Assembly (NCBI RefSeq): GCF_011304195.1
Contig: NZ_CP049887.1
Span: 992,001 to 1,056,000, forward strand
DNA: 64,000 nt
Reading direction: 5' to 3'
From: Vagococcus hydrophili
GTDB taxonomy: Bacteria; Bacillota; Bacilli; Lactobacillales; Vagococcaceae
Positions within the stretch are counted from its first letter, which is position 1. The number at the start of each line of letters is the position of its first letter. Shown one piece after another: positions 37,589-46,850 of the stretch. A program made the translations under genes and the position numbers. The notes beneath the pieces are model-generated. The model did no database searches. It was given only the letters and a program-made list of their open reading frames with translations, and was not told where the DNA came from.

Positions 37589-39139
37589 CTACAGCCCTTT
37601 CCTTACTTCCTCAAGTGGCACACCGGCCATTAATAATCCTAATTCTTGCTCGTTAGTTTCAGAAGCGTTCACGATACCAGTAATATTACCTTCAAACATT
37701 ACGGCAATACGATCTGATACGTTTAAAATTTCATCTAACTCAAAGCTGACTACTAATACACCTTTACCATTATCACGTTGCTCGATTAAGCGTTTGTGAA
37801 TATATTCAATCGCTCCAACATCCAACCCACGAGTTGGTTGTGAAACCATTAATAAATCTGGATCACGATTAATTTCTCTTGCGATAATTGCCTTTTGTTG
37901 GTTACCACCAGATAAAGCTGCTGCTGGAACCAATTCGTTTGGCGTTCTCACGTCGAATTCTTCGATCAATTTTCTTGCATGGGAATTAATTTCTTTATAA
38001 TTTAATAATCCGTTTTTACTTAGTGGTTCTTTATAGTACGTTTGTAAAGCAATGTTTTCAGATAGTGTCATTGGTAAGACTAAACCAAAACGATGTCTAT
38101 CTTCTGGCACATGTCCCATACTGTTTTCAGTAATTTCACGAGGGCGTTTGTTTGTCATGTCTTGACCATTAATAATGATTGAACCTGACTCCACTTTACG
38201 CATCCCTGCAATTGCTTGAAGTAATTCACTTTGACCATTACCATCAATCCCTGCAATCCCCACAACTTCACCAGCACGAACTTCTAAATCTAAGCCCTTC
38301 ACTGCATCCAAGCCTCTATTTTCTTTAACAACTAAGTCATTAATTTTTAAAACAGGCTCTGTTGGATTTGATGGTCCTTTCGGTGTCTTAAATGACACCG
38401 AACGACCTACCATCAAATCAGCTAATTCTTGTTGAGAAACATCTGCAACTGTTACTGTATCAATACTCTTACCACGACGGATAACCGTACATTGGTCAGC
38501 TACTGCTTTAATTTCATCTAATTTATGAGTGATTAAAACAATTGATTTTCCTTCTTTAACTAAACCATGCATAATTTCGATTAACTCATCAATTTCTTGA
38601 GGTGTTAATACGGCTGTTGGCTCATCGAAGATTAAAATCTCTGCCCCACGATAAAGAGTTTTTAAGATTTCTACACGTTGTTGCATCCCAACAGAAATGT
38701 TACCTACTAATTCATTAGGGTTAATCTTAAATCCATATTTATCCGAAACAGCCATGATATCATCAAAAGCCTTTTTCTTATCAATAGCTACGCCAGCTTT
38801 TGTTGGTTCGCTACCTAGAATAATATTTTCTTCAACTGTGAAATTATCAATCAACATAAAATGTTGATGGACCATTCCAATTCCCAGTTTATTAGCAACA
38901 GTGGGATTGGCGATTTTTTCTTCTTTTCCATTGATATCAATAGAGCCTGAAGTAGGTTCTAATAACCCAGACAAGATGTTCATCAATGTTGACTTACCAG
39001 CACCATTTTCACCTAGTAACGCGTGAATCTCACCTTTTTTTACTTTTAAATTAATATTATCGTTGGCTTTAAACGTTCCAAAAGCTTTTGTAATATTTTT
39101 CATCTCGATCACGTATTGTGACTCATTCACTTTCTTCAC
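37589..39139 (-). CDS. Nucleoside ABC transporter ATPase with two nucleotide-binding domains
   Basis: The 516-residue sugar/nucleoside-type ATPase has two fused domains. Domain 1: Walker A GENGAGKST near 42-50, signature NISVGMQQRVE and Walker B LIFDEPTAVL. Domain 2: the Walker A region is VGIAGIDGNGQSELL, signature LSGGNQQKAI, and LMVSQPTRGLD in place of Walker B. As in other RbsA/NupA-like proteins the second site is degenerate. It powers uptake by the two permeases. Confidence 0.95.
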   Translation of the reverse strand: MKKVNESQYVIEMKNITKAFGTFKANDNINLKVKKGEIHALLGENGAGKSTLMNILSGLLEPTSGSIDINGKEEKIANPTVANKLGIGMVHQHFMLIDNFTVEENIILGSEPTKAGVAIDKKKAFDDIMAVSDKYGFKINPNELVGNISVGMQQRVEILKTLYRGAEILIFDEPTAVLTPQEIDELIEIMHGLVKEGKSIVLITHKLDEIKAVADQCTVIRRGKSIDTVTVADVSQQELADLMVGRSVSFKTPKGPSNPTEPVLKINDLVVKENRGLDAVKGLDLEVRAGEVVGIAGIDGNGQSELLQAIAGMRKVESGSIIINGQDMTNKRPREITENSMGHVPEDRHRFGLVLPMTLSENIALQTYYKEPLSKNGLLNYKEINSHARKLIEEFDVRTPNELVPAAALSGGNQQKAIIAREINRDPDLLMVSQPTRGLDVGAIEYIHKRLIEQRDNGKGVLVVSFELDEILNVSDRIAVMFEGNITGIVNASETNEQELGLLMAGVPLEEVRKGL

Positions 39140-39206
39140 TTCCTAACTATTTCGGATAAATACTTTGAACTTTTAGTAACTCACTTTTTGTACTTTTTAA
39201 TGTTGA

Positions 39207-40268
39207 TTATTTACCTGGTTTTTCAGGAACTTCAACTTTACCATCTTTGATTTCTGTTTTAGCAGCATCTACAGCTTTTTGTACGTCTTCAGTTAATTGA
39301 CCTTTAGTTAAGTCAACACCACCGTCTTTAAGTCCGTAAACTAATGTTTCGCCACCAGGGAATTTGTCTTCGCCAGCTTTTGTAGCGATATCTTTAACAA
39401 CTGTACCTACACCTTTAAGAGTTGAAGTTAATGTTACGTTTCCGCCATCATATTTACCTTCTTCTTCTTGGTCACGGTCAACTCCGATTACCCAAACTGG
39501 ATCTTTTGGTTTGCTCTTCATGATGTCACGAGCTTCTGAGAATACACCGTTACCAGTATCTCCAGCAGCGTGGAAGATTACGTCAGCGCCTGATTTGTAC
39601 ATTGCAGCAGCGATTGATTTACCTTTAGCAGCATCCCCAAATGAACCTGCATATTGAGAGTCAACTTTGATTTCTGGATCTACTGATTTAACACCAGCTT
39701 CAAATCCAGCTTGGAAACGTCCGATAACTTCTCCTTCTTGTCCACCAACAAAACCAACTTTTTTAGTTTTAGTTGTTTTAGCAGCAGCAATACCAGCTAA
39801 GTAAGCAGCTTCGTTATCTTTGAAGACAACTGATGCTACATTATCTTTACCTTCTACAACTGAATCGATAATTACAAAGTGATTGTCTTTTTTGCTTCCA
39901 GCGATTTCTTCAATGGCTGGTTGTAATTTAAATCCAATACCAAAGATAGTTTTGAAACCATCGTTGATTGCTTGGTTTAAGTTAGGTAAGAAGTCTGCAT
40001 CTGATGTTGATTGATAGTAGTTAAAGCCATCTTTACCTTTTTCTTTTTTGTTATCTTTACCCCATTCTTGTAAACCTTCCCAAGCTGATTGGTTAAATGA
40101 TTTATCATCTACCCCACCAACGTCAGTAACTAAAGCTGCTGAGTGGTTACCTGAATCTTTACCGCCATCTTTTTTTGCATCATCTTTCTTAGCGTTTCCA
40201 CCACAAGCTGTAAGTGTTAACGTAAGTGCTAATGCTAAACCTGTTTTTAATAATGTGCTTTTCTTCAT
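39207..40268 (-). CDS. BMP-family nucleoside-binding lipoprotein
   Basis: The 353-residue lipoprotein has a signal peptide and lipobox LTACGG (Cys at 22), then a Lys/Asp-rich spacer and a PnrA/BmpA-like periplasmic-binding fold: LVTDVGGVDDKSFNQSAWEGL, GFVGGQEGEVIGRFQAGFEAG and DVIFHAAGDTGNGVF, the nucleoside-contacting motifs. It captures purine and pyrimidine nucleosides at the membrane surface for the ABC transporter encoded downstream. It lies between cdd and the ATPase gene. Confidence 0.94.
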   Translation of the reverse strand: MKKSTLLKTGLALALTLTLTACGGNAKKDDAKKDGGKDSGNHSAALVTDVGGVDDKSFNQSAWEGLQEWGKDNKKEKGKDGFNYYQSTSDADFLPNLNQAINDGFKTIFGIGFKLQPAIEEIAGSKKDNHFVIIDSVVEGKDNVASVVFKDNEAAYLAGIAAAKTTKTKKVGFVGGQEGEVIGRFQAGFEAGVKSVDPEIKVDSQYAGSFGDAAKGKSIAAAMYKSGADVIFHAAGDTGNGVFSEARDIMKSKPKDPVWVIGVDRDQEEEGKYDGGNVTLTSTLKGVGTVVKDIATKAGEDKFPGGETLVYGLKDGGVDLTKGQLTEDVQKAVDAAKTEIKDGKVEVPEKPGK

Positions 40269-40315
40269 TGTGTTATTCCCTCCAGAATTTTATATAAAAT
40301 TTTTAAACACCTTGA

Positions 40316-40717
40316 TTAATGATTCATTTGATCACTTTCAAATGAATAAGGTAAAAGCTTAGAAACAGTTGTTTCCTTCACATCACCTTTTTTGTTGATC
40401 AGTGTCACTGGCATCTCTGGTCCACAAAACTCAACCATTACCTGGCGACAAGCACCACATGGAGATATTGGTTCTTCTGTATCTCCTGCAATAACTAAAT
40501 GACTAAATGAGACGTTACCTTCAGAGACTGCTTTAAAAAAGGCAGTTCTTTCAGCACAGTTGGTTAACCCAAACGATGCATTTTCAATATTACATCCTTG
40601 AAAAACCTCACCTGTTTCAGTAATTAATGCTGCTCCCACTGGGAATTTTGAATAAGGCACATAAGCTTTATCCATAGCATCAAGTGCTGTAGCAAGCCAC
40701 TCTTGTTTTGCTAACAT
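40316..40717 (-). CDS. cdd: Cytidine deaminase
   Basis: The 133-residue tetrameric-type enzyme deaminates cytidine and deoxycytidine to uridine forms. Zinc site: CNIENASFGLTNCAER (Cys and catalytic Glu) and PCGACRQ near the middle. I start at ATG 40717 (MLAKQEWLATALDAMDKAYV) because AGAGAGGAA lies nine bases upstream; the frame extends to 40744 but has no ribosome site there. First gene of the uptake operon; its uridine products are substrates for the pdp-encoded phosphorylase upstream. Confidence 0.95.
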   Translation of the reverse strand: MLAKQEWLATALDAMDKAYVPYSKFPVGAALITETGEVFQGCNIENASFGLTNCAERTAFFKAVSEGNVSFSHLVIAGDTEEPISPCGACRQVMVEFCGPEMPVTLINKKGDVKETTVSKLLPYSFESDQMNH

Positions 40718-41204
40718 AAAACGAGCTTCCTCTCTTTGTATCAATTTTTAATAACATTGCTTACTTAAAGTTGGTAAAACAGTTTAACTATACCTTTTAG
40801 CTCAATTTCATTTTAATTATTCACAAAGTCTAAGTAGCAAACAAATGACTAAGTTAGAAAATAACAATTCTGAACTTAATTAGCCTTCAGGATGTTAAGA
40901 AAAAATCCTAACGAATATTAGCCTCCTTTCACTTAATTAAAGCCTCTTCAATTTTACCATTTTTTTACATAATAAACAGTAAAAATAAAGATAAATCTGG
41001 GTTAATTCTTTTTTATAGAGATTATCTATTTATTAACATTAAAAAAACGGATATTATTCTATAAAAATGAATCTTTTAGCTTAAATTAGGTAAAAAAGAC
41101 CTTAATCTATTTACTAACCCAAAAATAAAGATACTATTTTTGGGGCATTTTTTCAACAGCCCTTTCGACTTTTTTTGTGAACATTAGTGAAATAATTTTT
41201 TTTA
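40718..41204 (-). promoter_or_regulatory. Promoter and long leader of the cdd-transporter operon
   Basis: No gene is seen in this 487-base stretch. An extended -10 (TGG then TAAAAT; 40951-40959 on the minus strand) would start a leader of about 225 nt. The leader has AAAGGAGG at about 40922-40929 without a following credible ORF, small hairpins, and two AGGCTAAT copies. A LacI-operator-like GTAAAACAGTTTAAC lies at 40774-40788. No known riboswitch core is recognisable. Confidence 0.4.
41118..41150. terminator. Hairpin downstream of pdp
   Basis: CCCAAAAAT (41118-41126) and ATTTTTGGG (41136-41144) form a stem; the T-run is better on the plus strand, so its use as a terminator for the minus-strand pdp gene is uncertain. 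Confidence 0.5.
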
Positions 41205-42506
41205 TTATTCGGTAATTACTTTATGAATTAAAGTTGGTTCCACTCCATCTTTTCCAATTTCAATGTTTTCGTAAAGCACTTTCTTCACATCTTCCACTTC
41301 TTCACGATTCGCATAAATTGTCACTAAAGATTCGCCTTCTTGAACAGCGTCTCCCACTTTTTTGTTTAAGTATAAGCCAACAGCGTAATCGATTGATTCT
41401 TCTTTGGTACGACGACCTGCACCTAATAACATTGCAGCGATACCAATCTGATCAGCTACCATTTTAGAAACAACACCAGATTTTTTTGCTGGGACTTCAA
41501 TCACATATTTGGCTTGAGGTAATTTTTCAGGGTGATCAACGATGCTGTCATCTCCACCTTGATTTCTAATCATCTCTTTAAATTTAGCTGTAGCACGACC
41601 ATCAGCAATACTTGCTTCAAGCATTTTACGCGCTTCTTCTAATGTGTCAGCTTTTTTAGCTAAAACAACCATTTGACTACCTAAAACGTAAACCATTTCC
41701 ATTAAGTCTTCTGGTCCATTTCCATTTAATGAATCAATGGCTTCTTTAATTTCGTTAGCGTTTCCAATAGCATTTCCTAAAGGTTGAGACATATCAGAAA
41801 TGATCGCCATTGTTTGACGGTTAGCCAAGCTACCAATACGAACCATTGTATGAGCTAAGCGCTCAGCGTCTTCAATACTCTTCATGAAAGCTCCGTCACC
41901 AGTTGTAACGTCTAATACGATGGCATCTGCTCCTGAAGCAATTTTTTTACTCATAATTGAGCTGGCAATTAATGGAATTGAATCCACGGTTGCGGTTACA
42001 TCTCTTAAGGCATAAATTTTCTTATCTGCTGGTGCTAAATCTCCTGACTGACCTGTTACTGCTACATAGCTTTCATTAACTAAACGAATAAAATCATCAT
42101 TTGGTATTTCTACTTCAAATCCTGGGATGGCTTCCAATTTATCAATTGTTCCACCTGTGTGACCTAAACCACGGCCACTCATTTTGGCTACGGCTGCTCC
42201 AACTGATGCAACTAAAGGTGCTAAAACAATCGTTGTTGTGTCACCCACACCACCTGTAGAATGTTTATCAACTTTAACTCCGTTGATTTCTGATAAATCA
42301 ATCACATCTCCTGATTGGCTCATTGCCATTGTTAAACATGTAATCTCTTCATCTGTCATATCTTTAAAATAAACTGACATCAAGAACGCACTCATTTGGT
42401 AATCAGTAACATCTCCTGATGTGTAACCTGTAACGATGAACTTGATTTCTTCTTCTGAAAGTGTTCCACCGTCTCTTTTTTTCTGGATCAAATCGACCAT
42501 TCTCAT
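41205..42506 (-). CDS. pdp: Pyrimidine-nucleoside phosphorylase
   Basis: The 433-residue enzyme phosphorolyses uridine, thymidine and deoxyuridine. Signatures: [12 protein letters not shown] (phosphate binding, near 80), [20 protein letters not shown] and [25 protein letters not shown] start at ATG 42506 ([14 protein letters not shown]) with GTGAGG nine bases upstream; the open frame begins at a GTG that is part of that ribosome site. It lies alone between the LacI-type regulator and the cdd operon, with two operators and a cre-like site in its promoter. Confidence 0.96.
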   Translation of the reverse strand: MRMVDLIQKKRDGGTLSEEEIKFIVTGYTSGDVTDYQMSAFLMSVYFKDMTDEEITCLTMAMSQSGDVIDLSEINGVKVDKHSTGGVGDTTTIVLAPLVASVGAAVAKMSGRGLGHTGGTIDKLEAIPGFEVEIPNDDFIRLVNESYVAVTGQSGDLAPADKKIYALRDVTATVDSIPLIASSIMSKKIASGADAIVLDVTTGDGAFMKSIEDAERLAHTMVRIGSLANRQTMAIISDMSQPLGNAIGNANEIKEAIDSLNGNGPEDLMEMVYVLGSQMVVLAKKADTLEEARKMLEASIADGRATAKFKEMIRNQGGDDSIVDHPEKLPQAKYVIEVPAKKSGVVSKMVADQIGIAAMLLGAGRRTKEESIDYAVGLYLNKKVGDAVQEGESLVTIYANREEVEDVKKVLYENIEIGKDGVEPTLIHKVITE

Positions 42507-42531
42507 GAATAAATACCTCACTTCTTTTTTA

Positions 42532-42578
42532 GTAAAACGATTTACGTAAGAGTAAAAATAAAAAGTAAACCGTTTTAC
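42532..42578 (-). promoter_or_regulatory. Paired LacI-family operators upstream of pdp
   Basis: GTAAAACGATTTAC (42532-42545) and GTAAACCGTTTTAC (42565-42578) are inverted near-copies of a 14-bp palindrome with a central CG, spaced 33 bases centre to centre. This is the form bound by LacI/GalR proteins, and a LacI gene lies immediately upstream. It lies 26 bases before the pdp start. Confidence 0.8.
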
Positions 42579-42595
42579 TTCTCGTAGTTATGAAT

Positions 42596-42609
42596 TAACA
42601 GCGCTTACA
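42596..42609 (-). promoter_or_regulatory. cre-like catabolite control site
   Basis: TGTAAGCGCTGTTA on the minus strand matches the CcpA consensus TGWAANCGNTNWCA at all but one position. Location upstream of pdp suggests glucose repression. Confidence 0.6.
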
Positions 42610-42632
42610 AATTAAAAATAACATGTTTATAT

Positions 42633-43628
42633 CTAGTTGTCAATAGGTGCCGTACTTCCTCTTACAATAAATTCCGTCCCAAAAGTCTTATTAGGAACTT
42701 TTTTCTCTGGTTGATTAATCGATTGGAACAAGTAAGTTGCTGCTGTGTAGCCAATTTCAAAGGCTGGTTGCGCCACTGTTGTTAATGGTGGATTCAAATA
42801 CTGAGAAATTTCTAAATTATCAAATCCGATAATCGATAAGTCCTTTGGAATGTTTAATCCTAATTCATAAGCCGCACGATATGCCCCAATTGCCATCTGA
42901 TCGTTTCCACAACAAAGAGCCGTAATATCTGTCTTTTCTAACAGCCGTTTCGCTGCTCTATAGCCACCTTCAATGGTCACAGGGCCGTCTTCTAAATAGT
43001 TTTCATTATAGGCAATGTGATTATCTTTCAAACACTGACAGTAAGCTTCGTATCTTTCAGACATTGGGTAATAGCCCGATTCATTGGTTAACATGCCGAT
43101 TTTTTGATGTCCTGCATTGATTAAGTATTGAACGGATTCGTAACTTCCATCGTATTCTTTAACAAGTAAGTTCCCTTCAGTTCGGGTATTTAAACCACGG
43201 TCAATCAGGATATACGGGCTTTTTAAACTTGTTTCTAATTCAAGTGAGTTCGGACTTGCCAGTAGAATACCTGCCACCGAACGGTTTAATAGTTGTTTAA
43301 TATAATCTTTTTCCATTTCGTGAGAATGATTCGAGTTACATAGTAGAATCATGTAATCTTTTTTAGTTAAATAGGCTTCTACCCCTTCAATTACTTTAGA
43401 GAAAAATAAATCTGTGACATCTGGAACAATCATCCCAATCGTTTTTGATTCACGATTGACCATGTTTTTAGCAAAGTAGTCAGGATTGTAATCATTTTCC
43501 TCAACCGCTTTCATAACTCTGCGACGTGTTTCATCACTAAAGCGTTGTCCCTTGTTATTTAAAATTTGAGAAACCGTTGTTATAGATACGCCTGATATTC
43601 TGGCAATATCTTTAATTGTTATTTTCAC
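42633..43628 (-). CDS. LacI/GalR-family repressor of nucleoside catabolism
   Basis: The 331-residue regulator has an N-terminal HTH (IKDIARISGVSITTVSQILNN) with hinge helix (YNPDYFAKNMVNRES) and a periplasmic-binding-like effector domain (TIGMIVPDVTDLFFSKVIEGVEAYL; TALCCGNDQMAIGAYRA; DLSIIGFDNLEISQYLNPPLTTV), close in layout to ribose-type repressors (RbsR). It lies directly upstream of pdp and paired operators, so it probably represses pdp and perhaps the cdd operon. The effector is unknown; ribose or a nucleoside-derived sugar is plausible. Confidence 0.88.
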   Translation of the reverse strand: MKITIKDIARISGVSITTVSQILNNKGQRFSDETRRRVMKAVEENDYNPDYFAKNMVNRESKTIGMIVPDVTDLFFSKVIEGVEAYLTKKDYMILLCNSNHSHEMEKDYIKQLLNRSVAGILLASPNSLELETSLKSPYILIDRGLNTRTEGNLLVKEYDGSYESVQYLINAGHQKIGMLTNESGYYPMSERYEAYCQCLKDNHIAYNENYLEDGPVTIEGGYRAAKRLLEKTDITALCCGNDQMAIGAYRAAYELGLNIPKDLSIIGFDNLEISQYLNPPLTTVAQPAFEIGYTAATYLFQSINQPEKKVPNKTFGTEFIVRGSTAPIDN

Positions 43629-43742
43629 ACCTGTTTCTCCTCTCTTATTTCCAAGATTATCATATCAAAGTTTGGGTAGCTTGGGTAGCGATTTTTTATG
43701 AAAATAATCAATCGACCCGTTAATCTGAATAGAACGTAAAAT

Positions 43743-43780
43743 AAACACCCTATAGCCGGCACGCTGTAGGGTGTTTGGTT
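43743..43780. terminator. Terminator after the MazG-like gene
   Basis: AAACACCCT (43743-43751) and AGGGTGTTT (43768-43776) are perfect arms, flanked by T-rich sequence on both strands. Confidence 0.82.
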
Positions 43781-43791
43781 TTTATTTGAAT

Positions 43792-44114
43792 TTAAAGCTT
43801 TTCAGCAATATACGTCTCCAAATTCGGTACTTGATGATATTTCTTCGAGCCTTCTCGGTCTTTCTCAACAATCGCTTTTTCTAAATCAATCCCATTAATA
43901 GCAGCAATTGCAACAGTATAGTGAATGACATCTGCTAGTTCGTTGGCTAGGGTATTCGTTTCTTTTTTTCTTTGCGACCTTCTAATTGGTTGATCATTTC
44001 AGCCACTTCGCCCATTTCTTCTACTAGCTTCATAAACAAACTCTGTGTTGTTATGGTTCCTTTGTATTTTTGTTCTAAATAATTTTGTAATTGTGTGACG
44101 GTTAATTCTTTCAT
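43792..44114 (-). pseudogene. MazG-like NTP pyrophosphohydrolase, frameshifted
   Basis: From the ATG at 44114 the frame reads MKELTVTQLQNYLEQKY...LVEEMGEVAEMINQLEGRKE and then stops early (KKKRIP). The MazG fold resumes in another frame: ANELADVIHYTVAIAAINGIDLEKAI...YIAEKL, to 43794. Restoring one A to the minus-strand A7 tract (T7 at 43973-43979) gives a continuous 107-residue all-alpha NTP pyrophosphohydrolase with EExxE and ExxDxxxY metal motifs. Either recent loss, slipped-strand variation or an assembly error in a homopolymer. Confidence 0.85.
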
Positions 44115-44146
44115 CTTTTATCTCCTTAACTATATAGAAATTACTC

Positions 44147-44692
44147 TTAGTGCAGACCTAACTTGTCTAAAGGCCAAAGAGACACTTTGGAAACACCTAA
44201 AATTTCCTCTTTCTCTATAAAACCAATGGCACGACTATCATTAGAATTTTGGCGATTATCCCCTAATACAAAATACGTATTTTCAGGTACTTCACTTACG
44301 CCATACAGACTTTCTAAAGAAAAATCTTCTGTTAAAAATGTATCTACTTTACTTTTATATTCGTCTAAGTAAGGTTCTTCGTATGCTTTTCCATTAACGT
44401 ATAAGACATCATCTTTATATTCAATCTTATCTCCTGGAAGTCCAATCACTCGTTTAATATAGTTTTTACCTGGCTTATCTGGGGATTTAAAGGGAATAAT
44501 ATCAAACCTTTCAATCGTTGATACTTTGCTAGCAATCATTTTTTCTCGATCCACTAATGTGGGCATCATGGATTCACCACTGACTGTCACAGGAGAAAAC
44601 AAAAATACTCTAAGAGCTATCAAAATTGAGAACATAGAAACAAACCAAATTAAATCTTTTTTATTTTTGTTAATAAACGTTTTTAATTTCAT
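44147..44692 (-). CDS. lepB: Signal peptidase I
   Basis: The 181-residue membrane protease has an N-terminal anchor (about 12-31), the catalytic Ser in VSGESMMPTL (near 39), the Lys general base in NYIKRVIGLPGD (near 79) and the C-terminal box VLGDNRQNSNDSRAIG. It cleaves signal peptides from secreted proteins such as the autolysin and adhesin here. Length is typical of Gram-positive type I peptidases. The ATG has AGGTGG upstream. Many Firmicutes have several paralogs, so the exact name is uncertain. Confidence 0.95.
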   Translation of the reverse strand: MKLKTFINKNKKDLIWFVSMFSILIALRVFLFSPVTVSGESMMPTLVDREKMIASKVSTIERFDIIPFKSPDKPGKNYIKRVIGLPGDKIEYKDDVLYVNGKAYEEPYLDEYKSKVDTFLTEDFSLESLYGVSEVPENTYFVLGDNRQNSNDSRAIGFIEKEEILGVSKVSLWPLDKLGLH

Positions 44693-44753
44693 TTTTATAC
44701 CACCTATTCTTTTTTAATCACTTATTTATTAATTGTAGCATAATTTGACTATT

Positions 44754-44800
44754 AAAAAAGCCCTCGAATAACTGATTATCAGTTGTCCGAAAGCTTTTCC
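44754..44800 (-). terminator. Terminator after the zinc-ribbon gene
   Basis: On the minus strand AAAAGCTTTCGGACAACTGAT pairs with ATCAGTTATTCGAGGGCTTTT as an interrupted stem and ends in T6. Confidence 0.8.
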
Positions 44801-44821
44801 TCTATTCTATATTAATTACAT

Positions 44822-45034
44822 CTACCCACCAATTAAAAAGTCTAAGACATTCCAACCGTCAGATGTATTTCCTTTGTACAATTCTGTATACCCACAACGT
44901 GTACAACTTACTGTGATAAATTTCTTGTTTTGCACATCAAAAATCTTAGCAAAGTTTCCACCTGTTGCTTGAAATTGATCTGATTCGTACTGATCGTTAC
45001 CACACTTTTCACAATGATATTGTTTCTTCTCCAT
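44822..45034 (-). CDS. Small zinc-ribbon protein
   Basis: The 70-residue protein has two CxxC knuckles, CEKCGND near the N-terminus and CTRCGYTELY near 48, separated by about 37 residues containing ATGGNFAKIFDVQNKKF. It belongs to a family of predicted nucleic-acid-binding Zn-ribbon proteins (COG3478-like) common in Firmicutes, with no proven function. It is probably monocistronic, with AGGGAGAAATG giving the ribosome site. Confidence 0.8.
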   Translation of the reverse strand: MEKKQYHCEKCGNDQYESDQFQATGGNFAKIFDVQNKKFITVSCTRCGYTELYKGNTSDGWNVLDFLIGG

Positions 45035-45122
45035 TTTTCATTTCTCCCTTATTTCTTAATACAGTCATCATATCACGCTAAGAATAAAAGCTCTATCCAT
45101 CTTTAGACGCATCTTTTTTTAC

Positions 45123-45782
45123 TTACTTTGTCCCGTGAATGCGGTCTTGTCCGTAAGTACCAAATTTTTCGATGACTTCCTCTAGCTGCTCCTCATTTAA
45201 TAAAACAGGCGTCCCAATTGATTTAGCACGGTAATACAGTTTTGCGATAAATTCAATATCCTTAGCCACTGAAAAAGCAGAAGCCAAATCTTCGCCAATC
45301 GCCAAAGTTCCGTGATTTCCAAGTAAAATACCTTTATCTTGCTTCATCTCTTTAAATGCCACCTCAGCCAACTTAGCTGTGCCAAAGGTTTCATAAGGAC
45401 AACATCTCACCCGACTACCGATTGAGCCGATAATGTAATGCAGAGGTAAAATAGCCTCTTGAAGGCAAGCAAAGACTGTCGCGTATTCTGAATGAGTATG
45501 AACCACCGCATTCACATTAGGTGTTTGTTGGTAAAAAATTCGGTGCATGTCGTACTCACTAGACGGCTTACAATCACCCTCTAAAATCTCCCCTTCTAAC
45601 GTCATTAAGACAATATCTTCTTCTTTCGTTTCAGGATAAGGAATCCCACTTGGTGTCATCAACATCACATTATCTTCTCGAATAAAAATACTTAAATTGC
45701 CACCTGTTCCAGTGGTTAAATTTTCCGTTAACATAGCTTTTCCGTACTCAACTAATTGCTTTCTTTCTGCTTGATACTTCAT
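45123..45782 (-). CDS. Class II aldolase of methylthioribulose/5-deoxyribulose salvage
   Basis: The 219-residue class II aldolase/adducin-family enzyme has zinc ligands in VHTHSEYA (two His) and GNHGTLA (third His), and PSSEYDMH with the conserved Glu. Next to mtnK and mtnA it most likely acts in the DHAP-shunt type pathway, splitting 5-(methylthio)ribulose 1-phosphate or 5-deoxyribulose 1-phosphate to DHAP and an aldehyde (Ald2/DrdA-like). The Met-salvage alternative, MtnB dehydratase, has the same fold, but no mtnW/mtnX/mtnC/mtnD follow. The specific reaction is inferred from context. Confidence 0.8.
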   Translation of the reverse strand: MKYQAERKQLVEYGKAMLTENLTTGTGGNLSIFIREDNVMLMTPSGIPYPETKEEDIVLMTLEGEILEGDCKPSSEYDMHRIFYQQTPNVNAVVHTHSEYATVFACLQEAILPLHYIIGSIGSRVRCCPYETFGTAKLAEVAFKEMKQDKGILLGNHGTLAIGEDLASAFSVAKDIEFIAKLYYRAKSIGTPVLLNEEQLEEVIEKFGTYGQDRIHGTK

Positions 45783-45797
45783 GAAAAATCTCCTTAT

Positions 45798-46850
45798 CTA
45801 ATAAAATTGGGTCGTTTCTAACTCAAAATAAGTTTCTAAATCGTAAGGTGAATAAATCCCTTTATCTGTAACGACACCACTAATTCTAGTTGGTGGCGTA
45901 ATATCAAATGACGGATAAATTCCTTGAACACTAGCTAAAGTATTCGGAATACCACGATACTCTAAAACTTGTTTTGGGTCACGTTCTTCAATTACGATAT
46001 CTTTTCTTGAAAACTTATCACTATCTGGAATCCCTGTGACAAAATAAGGGACATCATAATGCTGCGCCAAAATCGCGATTTGATTCGTGCCAATTTTGTT
46101 GGCGATATGACCGTCACGCGCTATCGTATCAGCAGCCGAAGTAAAGACATCGATGCCTTTATTTTCCATAACATACGCCACCATATTATCCGTAATAACG
46201 GTTGTTTCAAATCCTAAATCAGTGGCACAACTTGACGTTAATCTAGCCCCTTGAAGGTATGGTCTTGTTTCAGCACAGTAAACTTTTAACTGATTGCCTT
46301 CCTCTTTTGCGGCTCTAAGTAGCGTCCCCACAATGGTTTCCCCAAAACACTGAGTTAAAATCGTACCATTTTTAGGGATTTTTTTTAGTAACGTGCGTCC
46401 AACTTTATCCATAATCGTGTAGCGACGATTGAGTGAATCAATGGTCGTTTGGAAAATAGCATCGACTGCGGATTCATTTTTTTCCAAGGCCTGTTTTCCA
46501 ACTTCAAAACAATTCCCTGTAATTTGAGTCATACGATTAGCAGTTGTCGGTCTAGCATACCCAATCGTGTGTCCTGCATTTTCTAAAAAACTTAGTTGTT
46601 CTTCTTTAGTTTTATCTCGGACTTCATAAGCGGCAAGTGCCATTCCCATACCAGCTGCCGTGTAAGGTCCTGCACTTTGAGTCACCATATCTGCAATAGC
46701 TTGCGCCACTTCTTTGTGAGTCACACACTCTACAAATTTGATTTCAGTTGGGTAAATTCGCCTGTCCAAGATTCTAACTTTACCATTTTCGTACCATGCC
46801 ACATGTTCATATTGTAAAAGATAGGGCATGCCTTTATCTGCTCGTTTCAT
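45798..46850 (-). CDS. mtnA: S-methyl-5-thioribose-1-phosphate isomerase
   Basis: The 350-residue protein is an aldose-ketose isomerase related to eIF2B: it has GYARPTTANRM, NGTILTQCFGETIVGTLLRAA and YCAETRPYLQGARLT (catalytic Cys and sugar-phosphate motifs), TSAADTIARDGHIANKIGT with the catalytic Asp, and PFYVT-type C-terminal region. It converts methylthioribose 1-phosphate (or 5-deoxyribose 1-phosphate) to the ribulose form. It overlaps the end of mtnK by 17 bases, and the aldolase gene follows 15 bases later. Confidence 0.92.
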   Translation of the reverse strand: MKRADKGMPYLLQYEHVAWYENGKVRILDRRIYPTEIKFVECVTHKEVAQAIADMVTQSAGPYTAAGMGMALAAYEVRDKTKEEQLSFLENAGHTIGYARPTTANRMTQITGNCFEVGKQALEKNESAVDAIFQTTIDSLNRRYTIMDKVGRTLLKKIPKNGTILTQCFGETIVGTLLRAAKEEGNQLKVYCAETRPYLQGARLTSSCATDLGFETTVITDNMVAYVMENKGIDVFTSAADTIARDGHIANKIGTNQIAILAQHYDVPYFVTGIPDSDKFSRKDIVIEERDPKQVLEYRGIPNTLASVQGIYPSFDITPPTRISGVVTDKGIYSPYDLETYFELETTQFY

